64,000 nucleotides of DNA, taken from contig JAHLKI010000003.1 of NCBI GenBank assembly GCA_025602905.1, forward strand, positions 992,001-1,056,000, given 5' to 3'. Source of the DNA: Phlyctochytrium arcticum (Eukaryota; Chytridiomycota; Chytridiomycetes; Chytridiales; Chytridiaceae). Below the pieces are notes generated by a model that was not told the DNA's origin, did not search any database, and worked only from the letters and a program-made list of their open reading frames with translations. The translations under genes and the position numbers were made by a program. Numbering within the stretch: position 1 is the stretch's first letter; each line of letters opens with the position of its first letter. This document shows positions 54,820 to 64,000 of the stretch, piece after piece.

Positions 54820-54960
54820 TTGAGCAACTTTTGATTGTGCGTGGCAAAGACCTTGCCTCTTTCGCTTTGCCTGCAACAACATTTGTCCCTACTGTTGCAG
54901 TTGGAAACCGCTACATCCGAGAGCAGCTCAACTATGATCAAACTGCCCTTACAGAAGAGG
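54820..54960 (+). pseudogene. Helitron B, piece 2 (start of helicase)
   Basis: The frame reads IEQLLIVRGKDLASFALPA, then NRYIREQLNYDQTALTEE, the stretch that precedes the helicase Walker A region in Helitrons. It joins piece 1 in frame across Helitron A and piece 3 in frame across MULE2 (TALTEE to ADTNMARLND). No stop codon lies in this piece. Confidence 0.85.
54952..54960. repeat. Left target-site duplication of MULE2
   Basis: CAGAAGAGG precedes the GGAGCG end of MULE2 and recurs at 57408-57416. Confidence 0.85.
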
Positions 54961-57407
54961 GGAGCGTCTCGGGCGAGGTAATATCCGGTTCCAATTGCCG
55001 GGAGACAAGCCGACCTCTCGGTCAGATCTAAACAAACGAAAATTTCAAAGTGCGCGAAGCGACTCCGACACACATTGCCAAGATCTCACGATACATCGCA
55101 ATTGTACAATTCGCCAATAGTCCTGTGCAAAGGTAACTTTACAGCAACACATGCCTTTGGTCTGTTATTTAACCAATTGTTTCAAGAAAATGACCCAGTC
55201 CAGTTTACTCCTCAAAGAAGTCCGAGAACAACTTTACCAACCCGCCGCAAAGTTTACACTGACCAAGAAAGAGTTTGATGAGCAGTGGCAAGTGGCGGAT
55301 AACATGTGGACTAGACTCAACAAGAAAGCATCAGCCGGCACGAGAAGGTCCGTTAAAGTCACGACAATATACTCATTCTTCGGGACCCCGTGAAGATGAT
55401 ACTGGCTCAATCAAGCGACGAGTAACTTCGACTCACATTCCTATAGATTGTCCCGTTAGATTGCGCGTTGTGGAGGATACTCAGACCGCCATGGTTTCGG
55501 TCGACCTTCAGCCGCAGTATGGAACAAAGCACTTACACCATACATTGGAAGACATCAATCGACGCAAAATATGCGCTGCTGCACAGGAGATCATCAATAG
55601 CGAGGCTGTCAAGCCCTACCAGTCCAAGGAAATCGCAGGCGTCTTACCTGTAATGGTTGCCGAGGAATTTGACCCACAATATTTCGCGACACTGGGTGTC
55701 GATCTTTTGACAGCTAAAACTGTCTGGAATGCCAAAAGAAGAGACCCTGAATTCAAAACAAACCCCGAATCGCAAATTCAGGATCCAGATGTAGTTGAGG
55801 CGGAACAAGAACTACAAAAGGCTGGATATGTCACCCAGCGCTTTCTTGTTGCCCCTACTGACGAAATTGGTGCCACTGAAGGATTGGCATTTGGCAGAAA
55901 GGAAGAATTGAAGGTACTGCAGGAATGTAGTTATCTTGTGTTGATGGATTCCACCCACAAGACGAACCGCTGGGACTGGAGGCTATTTACGTGCATGGTG
56001 CGGAATAAAACAGGGTCTTGGGTTCCAGCCGGACAATTTTTTGCTCAGCATGAAAACGGCGAGGGTGTGTACTCTGGGCTTAATGCCTTGCGAAATCTTG
56101 TTCTCGCTGAAACTGGAAAGAAGTGGATTCCAAACAATGTGATGATTGACCAATCTCATATTGAGAACCTTGGCATCCGGAAGGCTTTTCCAGGCATGGC
56201 AGCTGGTGAAGAAACACCCCGTATTTATTATTGCAAGGTTTGGCATGCTTTTTCCTTGTTTAATGTGGCATTCAGGAAAGAGGCTAACCAGGAGAGAGAC
56301 TGGCGCTCACTATTCCAGGTGCACGTCATGCGTACGTTTATGAAGCATTTGACCAGTCACCGTGCGACATACGCCAAGATGATGCATGCTCTTAATAAGA
56401 GGACCCGCCTCGGTTGCCATCAATTGGTCGACGAAGCAATCGCCGGAGCTCCTGCACGTATGGCGACATATCATAATAGAAACTGGACCAACACAGATCA
56501 TCTTGAATGTTGGTCGATGGGTGCAAGGCAGCATTCGCCAGTGCTCCTGCAGATAACGTCGACCAACGCTCTCGAGTCCTACCACAAGCAATTAAAGGAT
56601 GTTGGCAAGCCAACTGCTACACTTTGTGGGGCGGTCAAAACTATTGTGAATGTCAACGAGCGCTACGCTAAAAACGCGGCACAGCAAGATTACACGTTCC
56701 GCCGTAAGCGCTTGACTCACACTGCCCAGTATCCTGCTCTAGCAAAGTTCACGCATCCATTACAACGTCTTGTGGTCGATCAGATTATGATGGTCGCCGT
56801 TCGCATTGAAAAGGGTAAGCCAGTGCCCCAAATCGGCAACCTCGACTGCAATTGCATGTTTGCCCGCCAGTATATGCTCCCGTGTGTCCATCTCTTTCAC
56901 CAAGACATGTGCACGGAGGAGACCATTTTCACCAACGCCGCGTGGGAAAGGTTTATTGGAGATTTTGAAGAATCGGGATTTGAGCTTTATTGGGGCCAAG
57001 GAACGGCGCCTGTCAGGGAAATTGTGGTGACTCCGGCGCAGGTCAAGAAGAACCACCGCAAAACTCGCGTAAAGGCAGCTGTGGAGCAACTTCAAAGCTT
57101 CCATTTCAAGCTCGAGGACCACCTTGAAGCAAACCCCATTTTTGAAGCGATGATGGAACAATTCTAAGCTCAATTAGAAGGCTATACTAGTCAGACTACA
57201 ACCCAAGTTTGGAAATGGCACTAGAAATAGAAGACAGAAGAGCGAATAGATAGTTTGAACTTTTTTGGTTGGCAATATATGTTGTGCACTTGTATTTCGA
57301 ATTCCTTGGTCTGGACGTTGTTACCGAGCTGTCGGTCCGGAGGTGGCTTGGTTGTCTCCCCCCGGCAAGCGATTGGAACCGGATATTACCTCGCCCGAGG
57401 CACTCCC
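54961..57407 (+). mobile_element. MULE2, Mutator-like element in Helitron B
   Basis: The element is 2447 bases with inverted ends GGAGCGTCTCGGGCGAGGTA and GGAGTGCCTCGGGCGAGGTA that stay similar for about 60-80 bases, with small gaps. The 9-base duplication CAGAAGAGG flanks it. Its single transposase gene has one frame change. It interrupts the Helitron B helicase between TALTEE and ADTN. Confidence 0.88.
55151..57167 (+). pseudogene. MULE2 transposase, one frame break
   Basis: The first frame, from ATG 55151, gives LLLKEVREQLYQPAAKFTLT and DNMWTRLNKKASAGTRRSVK. At about 55375 it passes to the frame that continues REDDTGSIKRRVTS and runs to 57167. The catalytic residues are D in VLMDSTHKTNRWDW, D in VMIDQSHIENLGIRKAF and E in STNALESYHKQLK. 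A SWIM finger is present (CNCMFARQYMLPCVHLF). The single-base change could be damage or an intron I have missed. Otherwise the 670-residue protein looks complete. It belongs to a different MULE family from MULE1, judging by sequence. Confidence 0.82.
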
Positions 57408-57416
57408 CAGAAGAGG
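57408..57416. repeat. Right target-site duplication of MULE2
   Basis: CAGAAGAGG, identical to 54952-54960. Confidence 0.85.
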
Positions 57417-58237
57417 CGGACACCAATATGGCCAGGCTCAACGATGACCAACTGCGGGCATATGAAACTATCCTCGCCTGAGTTCATTCACAAGAGGGCA
57501 AGCTGTTCTTTCTGGATGGCCCTGGAGGTACCGGAAAAACATTCGTTTGGACAACACTTCTGGCGCGTCCACATGGTCAAGGCAACATTGTACTCGCAGT
57601 TGCATCATCTGGGATTGCCGCTCTACTGCTACCCGGCGGTCAAACCGCGCACTCAAGGTTCGGTATATCAAACAAGCTCACTGATGGGTCGACCTCAAGA
57701 ATCAAGAAACAGAGCCCCGAAGCTGAGTTCATGAGGAGAGCAGACCTCATCATTTGGGATGAAGCACTAATGCAACATCGGCATGCATTTGAGTGCGTTG
57801 ATCGTATGCTACAGGACATCATGGACTGCAGCAGGCCATTTGGGGGAAAGACAGTCGCATTGGGTGGTGACTTTCAACAAATTCTGCCGGTGATCACCAA
57901 GGGATGACGAGAAGATATTTTAGCCGCCTCCCTCCCAAGATCTGAACTCTGGCAAAATGCGACATGCACATCAACATGAGGGTGTTGAGGGAAAATACTG
58001 TAGAGGCTGTCAATTTCGCAAAGTGGGTTCTGGATCTTGGCAACAACACACTTCCAAAGACTGCAGCAAAGGAGGGGGGTGAGCGCGAATGGGTGGAGAC
58101 CCCGGACGAACTTTGCTTGCCCGCAGATAAACGAGATCTCAAGGGGCTCATCGATCATGTTTAACCAAGTTACCAGGATCATGTTGGTGACGCACACTAT
58201 CTGAAAGAACGAACCATTCTTACCTCTAAGAATGATG
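57417..58237 (+). pseudogene. Helitron B, piece 3 (helicase core)
   Basis: The frame continues ADTNMARLNDDQLRAYETI, a TGA at 57479-57481, then the Pif1 helicase: Walker A GPGGTGKT, SSGIAALLLPGGQTAHSRF, Walker B LIIWDEALMQHRH and GGDFQQILPV. A second TGA at 57905-57907 follows ITKG (an arginine site, CGA to TGA). The sequence then runs, with a shift, through MRVLRENTVEAVNFAKWVL and ERTILTSKND to the MULE3 insertion. It is inactive. Confidence 0.87.
58229..58237. repeat. Left target-site duplication of MULE3
   Basis: AGAATGATG precedes the GGACGTGAC end of MULE3 and is repeated at 61266-61274. Confidence 0.87.
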
Positions 58238-61200
58238 GGACGTGACTAGGAATCGTACAGTTGGGCTAGGAAACGTACAGTCGCACAACCACCTGAAATA
58301 TTGACTACGCGTGGGGCATTGCTTTTGGCGGCGTCCAGATCAATTGAAAAGCTGCTGAACTCCTCGACTTACCTAGTGTGATATCTGCACACATATAAGC
58401 TCCCCCAAACTTCAAACCACGTAAGTAGAGCCACAACCTACTCCCTTTGGTAATGTGCAGAGCGTAACCTTTAATAAACGCTCTTGTTATCACTTGTAGA
58501 TCGGCATGAGGTCCAGTCATCCTACCACTGGTGAAACACTGCCAGGGATGGCGAGCGCCCCCGCTTCTGGGCAATCTGAACAGCATGCTGAAGATACCAC
58601 TGAGAACAGCGAGGTCGCCGATGCGACAGAAGGGCCGCTTGCGGTAGTGTTTAATAGTCTTGATGAGCTTCTCGATCACGCTAGGGCAACCGCCAAAGCC
58701 AACGGATTTGCTCTCACCAGAAACAGCAACAACGAAAAGTTCTATCTCCGCTGCACTCGTTGGGGCTCGGTTCGCAAGAAAGTAGAGGCCAATATGGAGT
58801 CTGAGTCGAAAGCACTCAATCGGTCAAGTTTGCAATGTGGATGCAACTTTCAGCAGTACGTCTCACAAGACAAACGAGGACTCCGAGGTCCCAAAAATCT
58901 GTGGTATCTCCAACGATCGGCCGTTGATCACAACCACATGAATGATGTGCCTATAGTCTTTCCCGTTTACCGGCAGTTTACGGATGAACAAAAGGACTAT
59001 TTAAGACGACATGACAGAACAGCTGTGAAAGAGCTGGTTCTGTCGTTTCGTCTAACCTATCCGGGTCACCCTGTGATTGACAAAGATATTTGCAACTTCC
59101 AAACACTCGAGCAAATTGAAGCCGCGAAGGGCAGGGCCGCGATCGAGTGCCTGCTGGATGGATTGAATCAGCCCGGATCTAAGTACACGGTCAGTGTCCA
59201 AACTAGCGAAGACGGTGCTCTAACGCAGTTGTTTTTTGCTCATGAGAAGAGCATCGAAAAGCTGCAGCAATACCCGGATGTGCCCATTATGGACTGCACA
59301 TACAAAACAAACAAATGGCAAATGCCACTATTCAATATTCTCGGTGTGGATAGTACTGGAATGTCATTCACTGTGGGTTATGCTTTTCTTCGAGGTGAAA
59401 CTGAGGAGGATTACGCCTGGGCGCTGAAGAACATAGCGAGTCTTTTGGCAGGCAGCCGTGGGATGAAGACTGCATTCGTGGATTGCAGCCCTGCTTTGAT
59501 GAACGCTTTGAAGGCGGTCTTCCCAGGTATATTTCTAGCCACTCATGAGTTCGCAGTTGATTATTGATTTTCTTATCAGACGTCAATGTTCTACTGTGTA
59601 TCTTTCATATCGTAGAAAATATTGGGGCTCAGCTACAGCGCAAATATCCTCATAAAACGGACAAAAATAAACAACACATTCTCACTTTATGGAACGCGGT
59701 TGTCTATGCTGCATCACTGGAAGACTATGCGGCAGCCGTTCGAGTCATACGCCATGAACTCGATGACGCATACCCATTGATGCGGATGTATCTGGAAGAT
59801 ACATGGCTGGTCCATCATAAGCGGTTTGTAAAATTTTGGACTAGTCAGGTTCTATTACTTGGCATTAGAGCCACATCTCGCGTTGAAGGCTTGCACTGCT
59901 GCCTCAAAGATTGGCTTCACAATGGTGTGGGTGACTTCATGATTATATTTGCCGCTATGGATACGTTCATTAACAAACAACTCACTGATTTGGACAACGC
60001 CAAGAAGAGGGAAGAAAAATGAATCTCAACAAAGATGCGCAAAATCTTGGCTGAGACCCATCAAATTCGTGAACATGTTTTGCGCGTGACGTTCAATGAT
60101 CATCTTTACGACAGCATTGTGGAGGCTCGCACGGAAGGATCCCTGCAACAATGCAATTCACCAGTATGCTGTAACGATGGGATTGCCTTGTACCGATCAG
60201 ATTCGCTACGAGTACAATCTCACGGTTCCCCTCTCTGCCATTCATCCTGCATGGAGATACATGTTACAAGCTAGGCTCGTCAGTGTGTTTCATCCATTGT
60301 TCAACGCGTCGCGTGTCGTGGACGCGTCTTGATTTCTAAGTTACTGTTCACCACTCTTTTCATTAGATAGTTAGCGGTAGCCTTTCTGTACATAGTTTTT
60401 ATAGTCTTCGTCCTCGGACATCCCCCTGTTTTCCTCTGGCTTTACTTTTATCATTGTACTCATATTGAAGACATCAGTTTAAAGCTCAACATCACTGAAC
60501 AACCCCGAACCAAGGAGTCTGAATAATAATACAACCCATGCAATGACAGCATTGACTCATATTTTCTACCTGACGCTACGGTAACACAACAAGAGCGTCT
60601 GCTTGCAGAGCTGGCCGCTGTGCAAAGGCGCTTCGACGCCTTGCAAACACCGTCCCAGCGGCAACGTGCGTTGCAGCAACTCAGTCAGGTTGGGGTTGTC
60701 ACCGGATTTGTCTTGAACCCGGCACGCACACGACGCGCTGATGCCTTGGCGGATCATCACGCAGGATCCAAACGCCAACGGGTCGACACCTCTACGCGTG
60801 CGGATCCTACCCTATCTGCCCATGTCGCTCGACAGCAGCAGGAGCGTGCGGCCACGTCTGCAGCCGCTACTCGGCAGAAACCAAAGTGTAGCGTGTGTCA
60901 TTCCGAAGACCACAAAGCGAATCGGTGCGCTGAAGCTCGCAGGAAGAAGGCAGCGCGCATCAACGCTGCCTGTGGAATGGATGAAGAGCTAGATGAGGAC
61001 GCCAGTATACTCATAGACATGGCAAATGAATAGCCTAGACTATTGTAGTTTTCTTTCCGGATAGCATGTATGTTGAGGTATGCTCATGTATAAAGTACCG
61101 CCGACCCTTATATAATATGGATATGTACTGTTCATTCAAATTCTCAACCACGTTTTCAATTGATCTGGACGCCGCCAAAAGCAATGCCCCACGCGTAGTC

Positions 61201-61265
61201 AATATTCCAGGTGGATGTGCGACTGTACGTTTCCTAGACCAACTGTACGATTCCTAGTCACATCC
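58238..61265 (+). mobile_element. MULE3, Mutator-like element in Helitron B
   Basis: The element is 3028 bases with terminal inverted repeats of about 110 bases (58238-58350 and 61150-61265) that differ at only a handful of positions. A 9-base duplication AGAATGATG flanks it. Its transposase gene has one intron and some damage near its 3' part. The near-identical ends suggest a recent insertion. It cuts the Helitron B helicase within TSKNDD. Confidence 0.92.
58506..61033 (+). pseudogene. MULE3 transposase, damaged after residue 480
   Basis: Exon 1 (58506-59526) starts at ATG 58506 and has a FAR1-like region (FYLRCTRWGSVRKK; CGCNFQQYV) and D in IMDCTYKTNKWQMPL. The second D is in TAFVDCSPALMNALKAVFP. 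A 53-base intron at 59527-59579 (GTATAT...TATCAG) joins AVFP to DVNVLLCIFHIVENI. E is in TSRVEGLHCCLKDWL. A TGA at 60020-60022 and a later frame change precede a degenerate SWIM stretch (CNNAIHQYAVTMGLPCTD, histidine replaced by D). The C-terminal part (60545-61033) is Gln/Arg-rich and ends with a zinc knuckle (CSVCHSEDHKANRC). The near-identical ends contrast with this damage. Confidence 0.8.
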
Positions 61266-61274
61266 AGAATGATG
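61266..61274. repeat. Right target-site duplication of MULE3
   Basis: AGAATGATG, identical to 58229-58237; the helicase frame resumes behind it. Confidence 0.87.
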
Positions 61275-61888
61275 ATGTCGATTAGGTCAACGACATGTTG
61301 CTTGGGTCTCTTCCAGGAGAGTTACATGAGTATCTGAGTGCCGATTCCGTTGACACCGGTGTTGCAGAGGAAGAAGGGGCTATCCTACCATAAGCACGTT
61401 ATCCTGTCGAGTACTTGAACACCTGCAAGAGTAGTGGCTTGGCAAACCACAAATTGCCGTTGAAGGAAGATGTTCCCATCATTTTTCTGCGAAATTTGAA
61501 TCCTTCTATTGGATTGTGCAATGGAACCCGTCTTATTGTCAAGCGGTTGGGTCAGAGGGTCATTGAGGCTACTATCCTGACGGGGGCGAACATTGGGACT
61601 TCGGTATTCCTTCCTCGGATTGCAATGACCACAAACGAGGGTGACTTCCCATTCATCCTCAAGCGTTGACAGTTTCCGGTCAAGGTTGGATATGCAATGA
61701 CAATCAACAAAAGTCAAGGTCAGACCATGACCCATGTTGGATTGTACTTGCCGGTTTCCGTCTTCTCACACGGCCAACTCTATGTGGGGGTTTCACGAAC
61801 AACTGCATCCCGCGTTCTGAACATTTTGAATCTAGAAGTTCCGGAGGGTCGCATGCGCAATATCGTCTACAATGAGGTGCTTCAGTAG
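61275..61888 (+). pseudogene. Helitron B, piece 4 (helicase C-terminus)
   Basis: After a TAG the frame reads VNDMLLGSLPGELHEYLSAD, a TAA near 61390, YPVEYLNTCKSSGLANH, PIIFLRNLNPSIGLCNGTRL, a TGA near 61669 and FPVKVGYAMTINKSQGQTMT. It ends HGQLYVGVSRTTASRVLNIL at the TAG at 61886-61888. These are the C-terminal helicase motifs of a Helitron. Four stop codons in about 600 bases mark it as old. Confidence 0.87.
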
Positions 61889-61908
61889 TGGCCGAATGTG
61901 TCAGATCA

Positions 61909-62045
61909 GTGCCAAGTGAGGGCTTGTTCCAGTGCGATGTGAGGGCTTTTTCCAGTGCAAGTGTGAGGGCTTATTCATGTGCAATGTGAGGGCTTATTCC
62001 AGTGCAAGTGTGAGGGCTTCTTCCAGTGCGATCTGAGGGATTTTT
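61909..62045 (+). repeat. Tandem repeat, about six 23-base units
   Basis: Units of 22-24 bases with the core CAGTGCAAGTGTGAGGGCTT and TTC repeat about six times with one or two changes each. It begins about 20 bases after the Helitron B stop codon. It may be part of the 3' region of that element. Confidence 0.85.
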
Positions 62046-62460
62046 TGAAGACGTGTTTCCCACCTTGGTTTCTCTTTCTTGGCACAGGAATGCCCGTCTG
62101 TAGGAGTTTTTCAAACTTTGAGCAGTAGTGTTGTGCAGCTTACTTACATCTTTGAGATTGTGGCTGCAGAGAAACCAGAACCCGTAGGATTTCAGTTGGG
62201 TTTGCTTTGGGATTTCCCAGATCAGCCCAGGGGCATTGAGCTGAGATCAAAGTCAGTATGAACTGCGGGAGGGCAAGAGTTCTTCTTACCCAAAAAAATC
62301 AATGCCACCCCCCAATTTTTAAGGATGAAATATGACACATGTGCCAATGGGCATTCCATATATGGTACCTCTGCCATTTTTTGGCAGACCTCCGTCCAAA
62401 CATATATCTTCTGAGAAAGAGGATATCTGTGTTTGGTTTCCATTTGTCTCTGTATTGGGC
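62046..62460. other. Spacer after Helitron B, no gene
   Basis: Short frames only. If Helitron B is complete at this side its hairpin and CTRR end should be near, but I could not identify it with confidence. Confidence 0.35.
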
Positions 62461-62997
62461 TTAGCCCCATACCTGGAATATCCTCGTGGACTTAAACACA
62501 GCAGTACGTTGCTTGGTTTGATCTTGAAAGCCCGGGTTGTTGGGGCTGGGGCTGAGGTCCGGAAACAGGTCGTCCTTGTTGGTACTGCCAATGGGGCGCT
62601 TTCCGCTTGTTCGGGAGCTGCCGGTTTCTCGCAATTGAATGTCGAGGTCGTCCAGGAAAGTTACTGCCTCGTTGTCAGCTGTAGTGTCCTTGTTGGTAAC
62701 TGCGGGATTGTCTCCAGTGCCAGGGTTGGGTACCGAACCGGAAGCAGTCTGCATACTGCCTGAAGGCTGACCAGCAGTGGTGTCGTGAGATGCATGATTG
62801 CTTTTGGTGCTGGAGGTCTTGTCGAAATAGAGGATGCCCAGGCGCTCAGCCCACTGCTGATGTTGATCTTTGGGGACCAGGCGAGCAATTTTTTTGTAGC
62901 CGGCAACACGTTTGGTAAAAGACTGTTTTGTGCATGCAGCAAAGATCTCGGCAGCTTTCTTGGATGCAGCCAATTCATCGTTGCGGTTGTTGTCCAT
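62461..62997 (-). CDS. Unrecognised protein, 178 codons
   Basis: The minus-strand ATG at 62997 starts MDNNRNDELAASKKAAEIFA, a helical segment of about 55 residues (FTKRVAGYKKIARLVPKDQ; WAERLGILYFDK). A Ser/Thr/Asn-rich, acidic tail follows (DNEAVTFLDDLDIQLRE). No domain was recognised. A donor-like GTTTAAGTCC lies near the end, so the last residues may be intronic. The inverted repeat copy at 63212-63412 lies 215 bases upstream and might include its promoter. It may be a gene of the element bounded by the 201-base repeats. Confidence 0.45.
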   Translation of the reverse strand: MDNNRNDELAASKKAAEIFAACTKQSFTKRVAGYKKIARLVPKDQHQQWAERLGILYFDKTSSTKSNHASHDTTAGQPSGSMQTASGSVPNPGTGDNPAVTNKDTTADNEAVTFLDDLDIQLRETGSSRTSGKRPIGSTNKDDLFPDLSPSPNNPGFQDQTKQRTAVFKSTRIFQVWG

Positions 62998-63211
62998 ATA
63001 GGCAAAGGAAAAACAGAAGTGAATGAGCTATGGTCAAACAATGGATGGATGGATCGTCTGCAATGAAGGGAGACGGGAAGGAAGAGCAGTCCAACTTGGC
63101 CTTGGCTTGAAGGGGGGAAGAAAAGAGGGGCCATGTCCCTGACAGATCTCATGAGCGCAGCATGCGCAGTGTCTGATCTTATTTGTCCCGAAGCGGCCAA
63201 AGTGGGAAATC

Positions 63212-63412
63212 TGCGGCGGGCTTGTGGTTTGATGAGCATTGACCGCACGACTGCGCTAAGGCGCATGGTCACATGTATATTTTTTGTTCTCTTCTGTATA
63301 TCATTCCCTTGCACTGTACATTCTACTTTTTACACTTCTTTCTGCCTCTGCACTGAAGTAATAACGACTACCCAACTCTCGCACCCTGGGAAGGTGCATT
63401 ACTGTCCATACC
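63212..63412 (-). repeat. Inverted repeat, right copy (201 bases)
   Basis: Read on the minus strand it runs from GGTATGGACAGTAATGC to AAGCCCGCCGCAG and matches 41983-42183 over the same length, at about 80 percent by eye. Confidence 0.65.
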
Positions 63413-63531
63413 TACTTTCAACCAAATACTCTGCAACGTCATGCGTGCACGCAATGGCGGGGATAGATGCTCAAAAGGCTGTTACCGCATCATCCAAACA
63501 TTATGTGAGGAACAGAATATTTACAAGTCAT

Positions 63532-63989
63532 TCAAATATCTGTTGGCTTCAATGAGAAACAAGGACAACAAATTTTATAATCTTCATTGACATTGTGTGG
63601 ACCATGTGGGAGTCCTCCTCGTGGGTCCGTTTCCGCTTGAGGGGGGGGGGCATCGCGGAATGGTAGCCACAGGTAAGCATGTTCCAGCTGGTGAATGTCG
63701 CTTGCACTGCGACCACAAGGCCAAACTGCAAACAGACTTCGAACAGAGTGGGGCAGACCCTCCCTATGTCCACCCCATAAATAACCGGGTATGCTGGGGC
63801 ACGCCCTTGCTCCGCCCAAAACCGATCGGCGGAGTCGTTGAAACGCTGGGCGGGAACCAGGCTGCCGTTGGCCATGCTGAATTTCATGAGGAGACACTGG
63901 GGGTGAGACATCTTGTTGGTGCGTATCCAGTCATAGTTGCTTGGATTCTTGTAATTGCCCAACGGACACAGGCGCACGCATTCCGTCAT
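63532..63989 (-). CDS. Unrecognised frame at the window edge
   Basis: From ATG 63989 the minus strand encodes NYKNPSNYDWIRTNKMSHPQ, LLMKFSMANGSLVPAQRF and APAYPVIYGVDIGRVCPTLF, which reads like a real, globular protein. No family was recognised. A ten-G run at 63641-63650 lies near its end, so the last 40 codons may be out of frame. The gene could extend beyond the window through an upstream exon. Confidence 0.4.
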
Positions 63990-64000
63990 TGCCGCTTTCA

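Noticed and set aside
103..61888. Reassignment of stop codons (many in-frame TAG and TGA inside long genes)
   Set aside because: All three stop codons interrupt genes, and TAG, TGA and TAA also end clean genes here (for example 15121, 5864 and 57167). The expected residues at the interruptions differ (W, Q, S, K, R). Ordinary decay explains them.

Overview
The window looks like repeat-rich eukaryotic DNA, most likely fungal. The evidence is short GT-AG introns of about 43-80 bases, TATA boxes close to start codons, no operons, and a mix of MULE, Helitron, Plavaka/CACTA-like, Tc1/mariner, pogo-like and Ty3/gypsy elements. I cannot name the species. I found no housekeeping gene, rRNA, tRNA or CRISPR array; nearly everything recognisable is a mobile element or its debris, much of it nested.

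Left block (1-17433). A MULE transposase tail lies at 1-975. A Ty3/gypsy element on the minus strand runs 17433 to 2759 between two 108-base LTRs. It was split twice: by an intact-looking MULE (MULE1, 2960-6204, 8-base target duplication) in the end of pol, and by a 6.07-kb Plavaka/CACTA-like element (9385-15457, TA duplication) inside the protease. The Plavaka-like element carries a transposase and a second, cleanly spliced gene. Removing both inserts gives a gypsy of about 5.35 kb.

Middle block (17434-41982). It holds a pogo-like transposase remnant, a Helitron Rep fragment, copy 2 of an unrecognised two-gene family (gene B plus a remnant of gene A, convergent), a large divergent Helitron/Helentron-type Rep-helicase gene (31411-25556, minus) with a divergently oriented small gene of possible OB-fold type, a large unrecognised multi-exon gene (36633-33540, minus), copy 3 of gene A (a 5' part), and an intact Tc1/mariner element (39457-41052).

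Right block (41983-63412). A plus-strand Helitron helicase (Helitron B) can be followed through four separated pieces: 42195-42709, 54820-54960, 57417-58237 and 61275-61888. The gaps are exactly an inserted minus-strand Helitron (Helitron A, 42710-54819, 5' TC and 3' hairpin-CTAG, between A and T), MULE2 (54961-57407, 9-base duplication) and MULE3 (58238-61265, 9-base duplication). Helitron A itself seems to be split by about 7.4 kb holding copy 1 of the A/B family (A plus strand, B minus strand, convergent) and a third gene, C. A 201-base inverted repeat pair (41983-42183 and 63212-63412) brackets the block.

The best candidate for an undescribed system is the convergent A/B gene pair: gene A is a zinc-finger, CACTA-like transposase and gene B is an unknown partner. 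The pair occurs twice in the window, plus a third copy of A alone. Most genes carry nonsense codons or frameshifts. The least damaged are the MULE1 transposase, the Tc1/mariner transposase, the Plavaka companion gene, the possible OB-fold gene and gene B copy 2.
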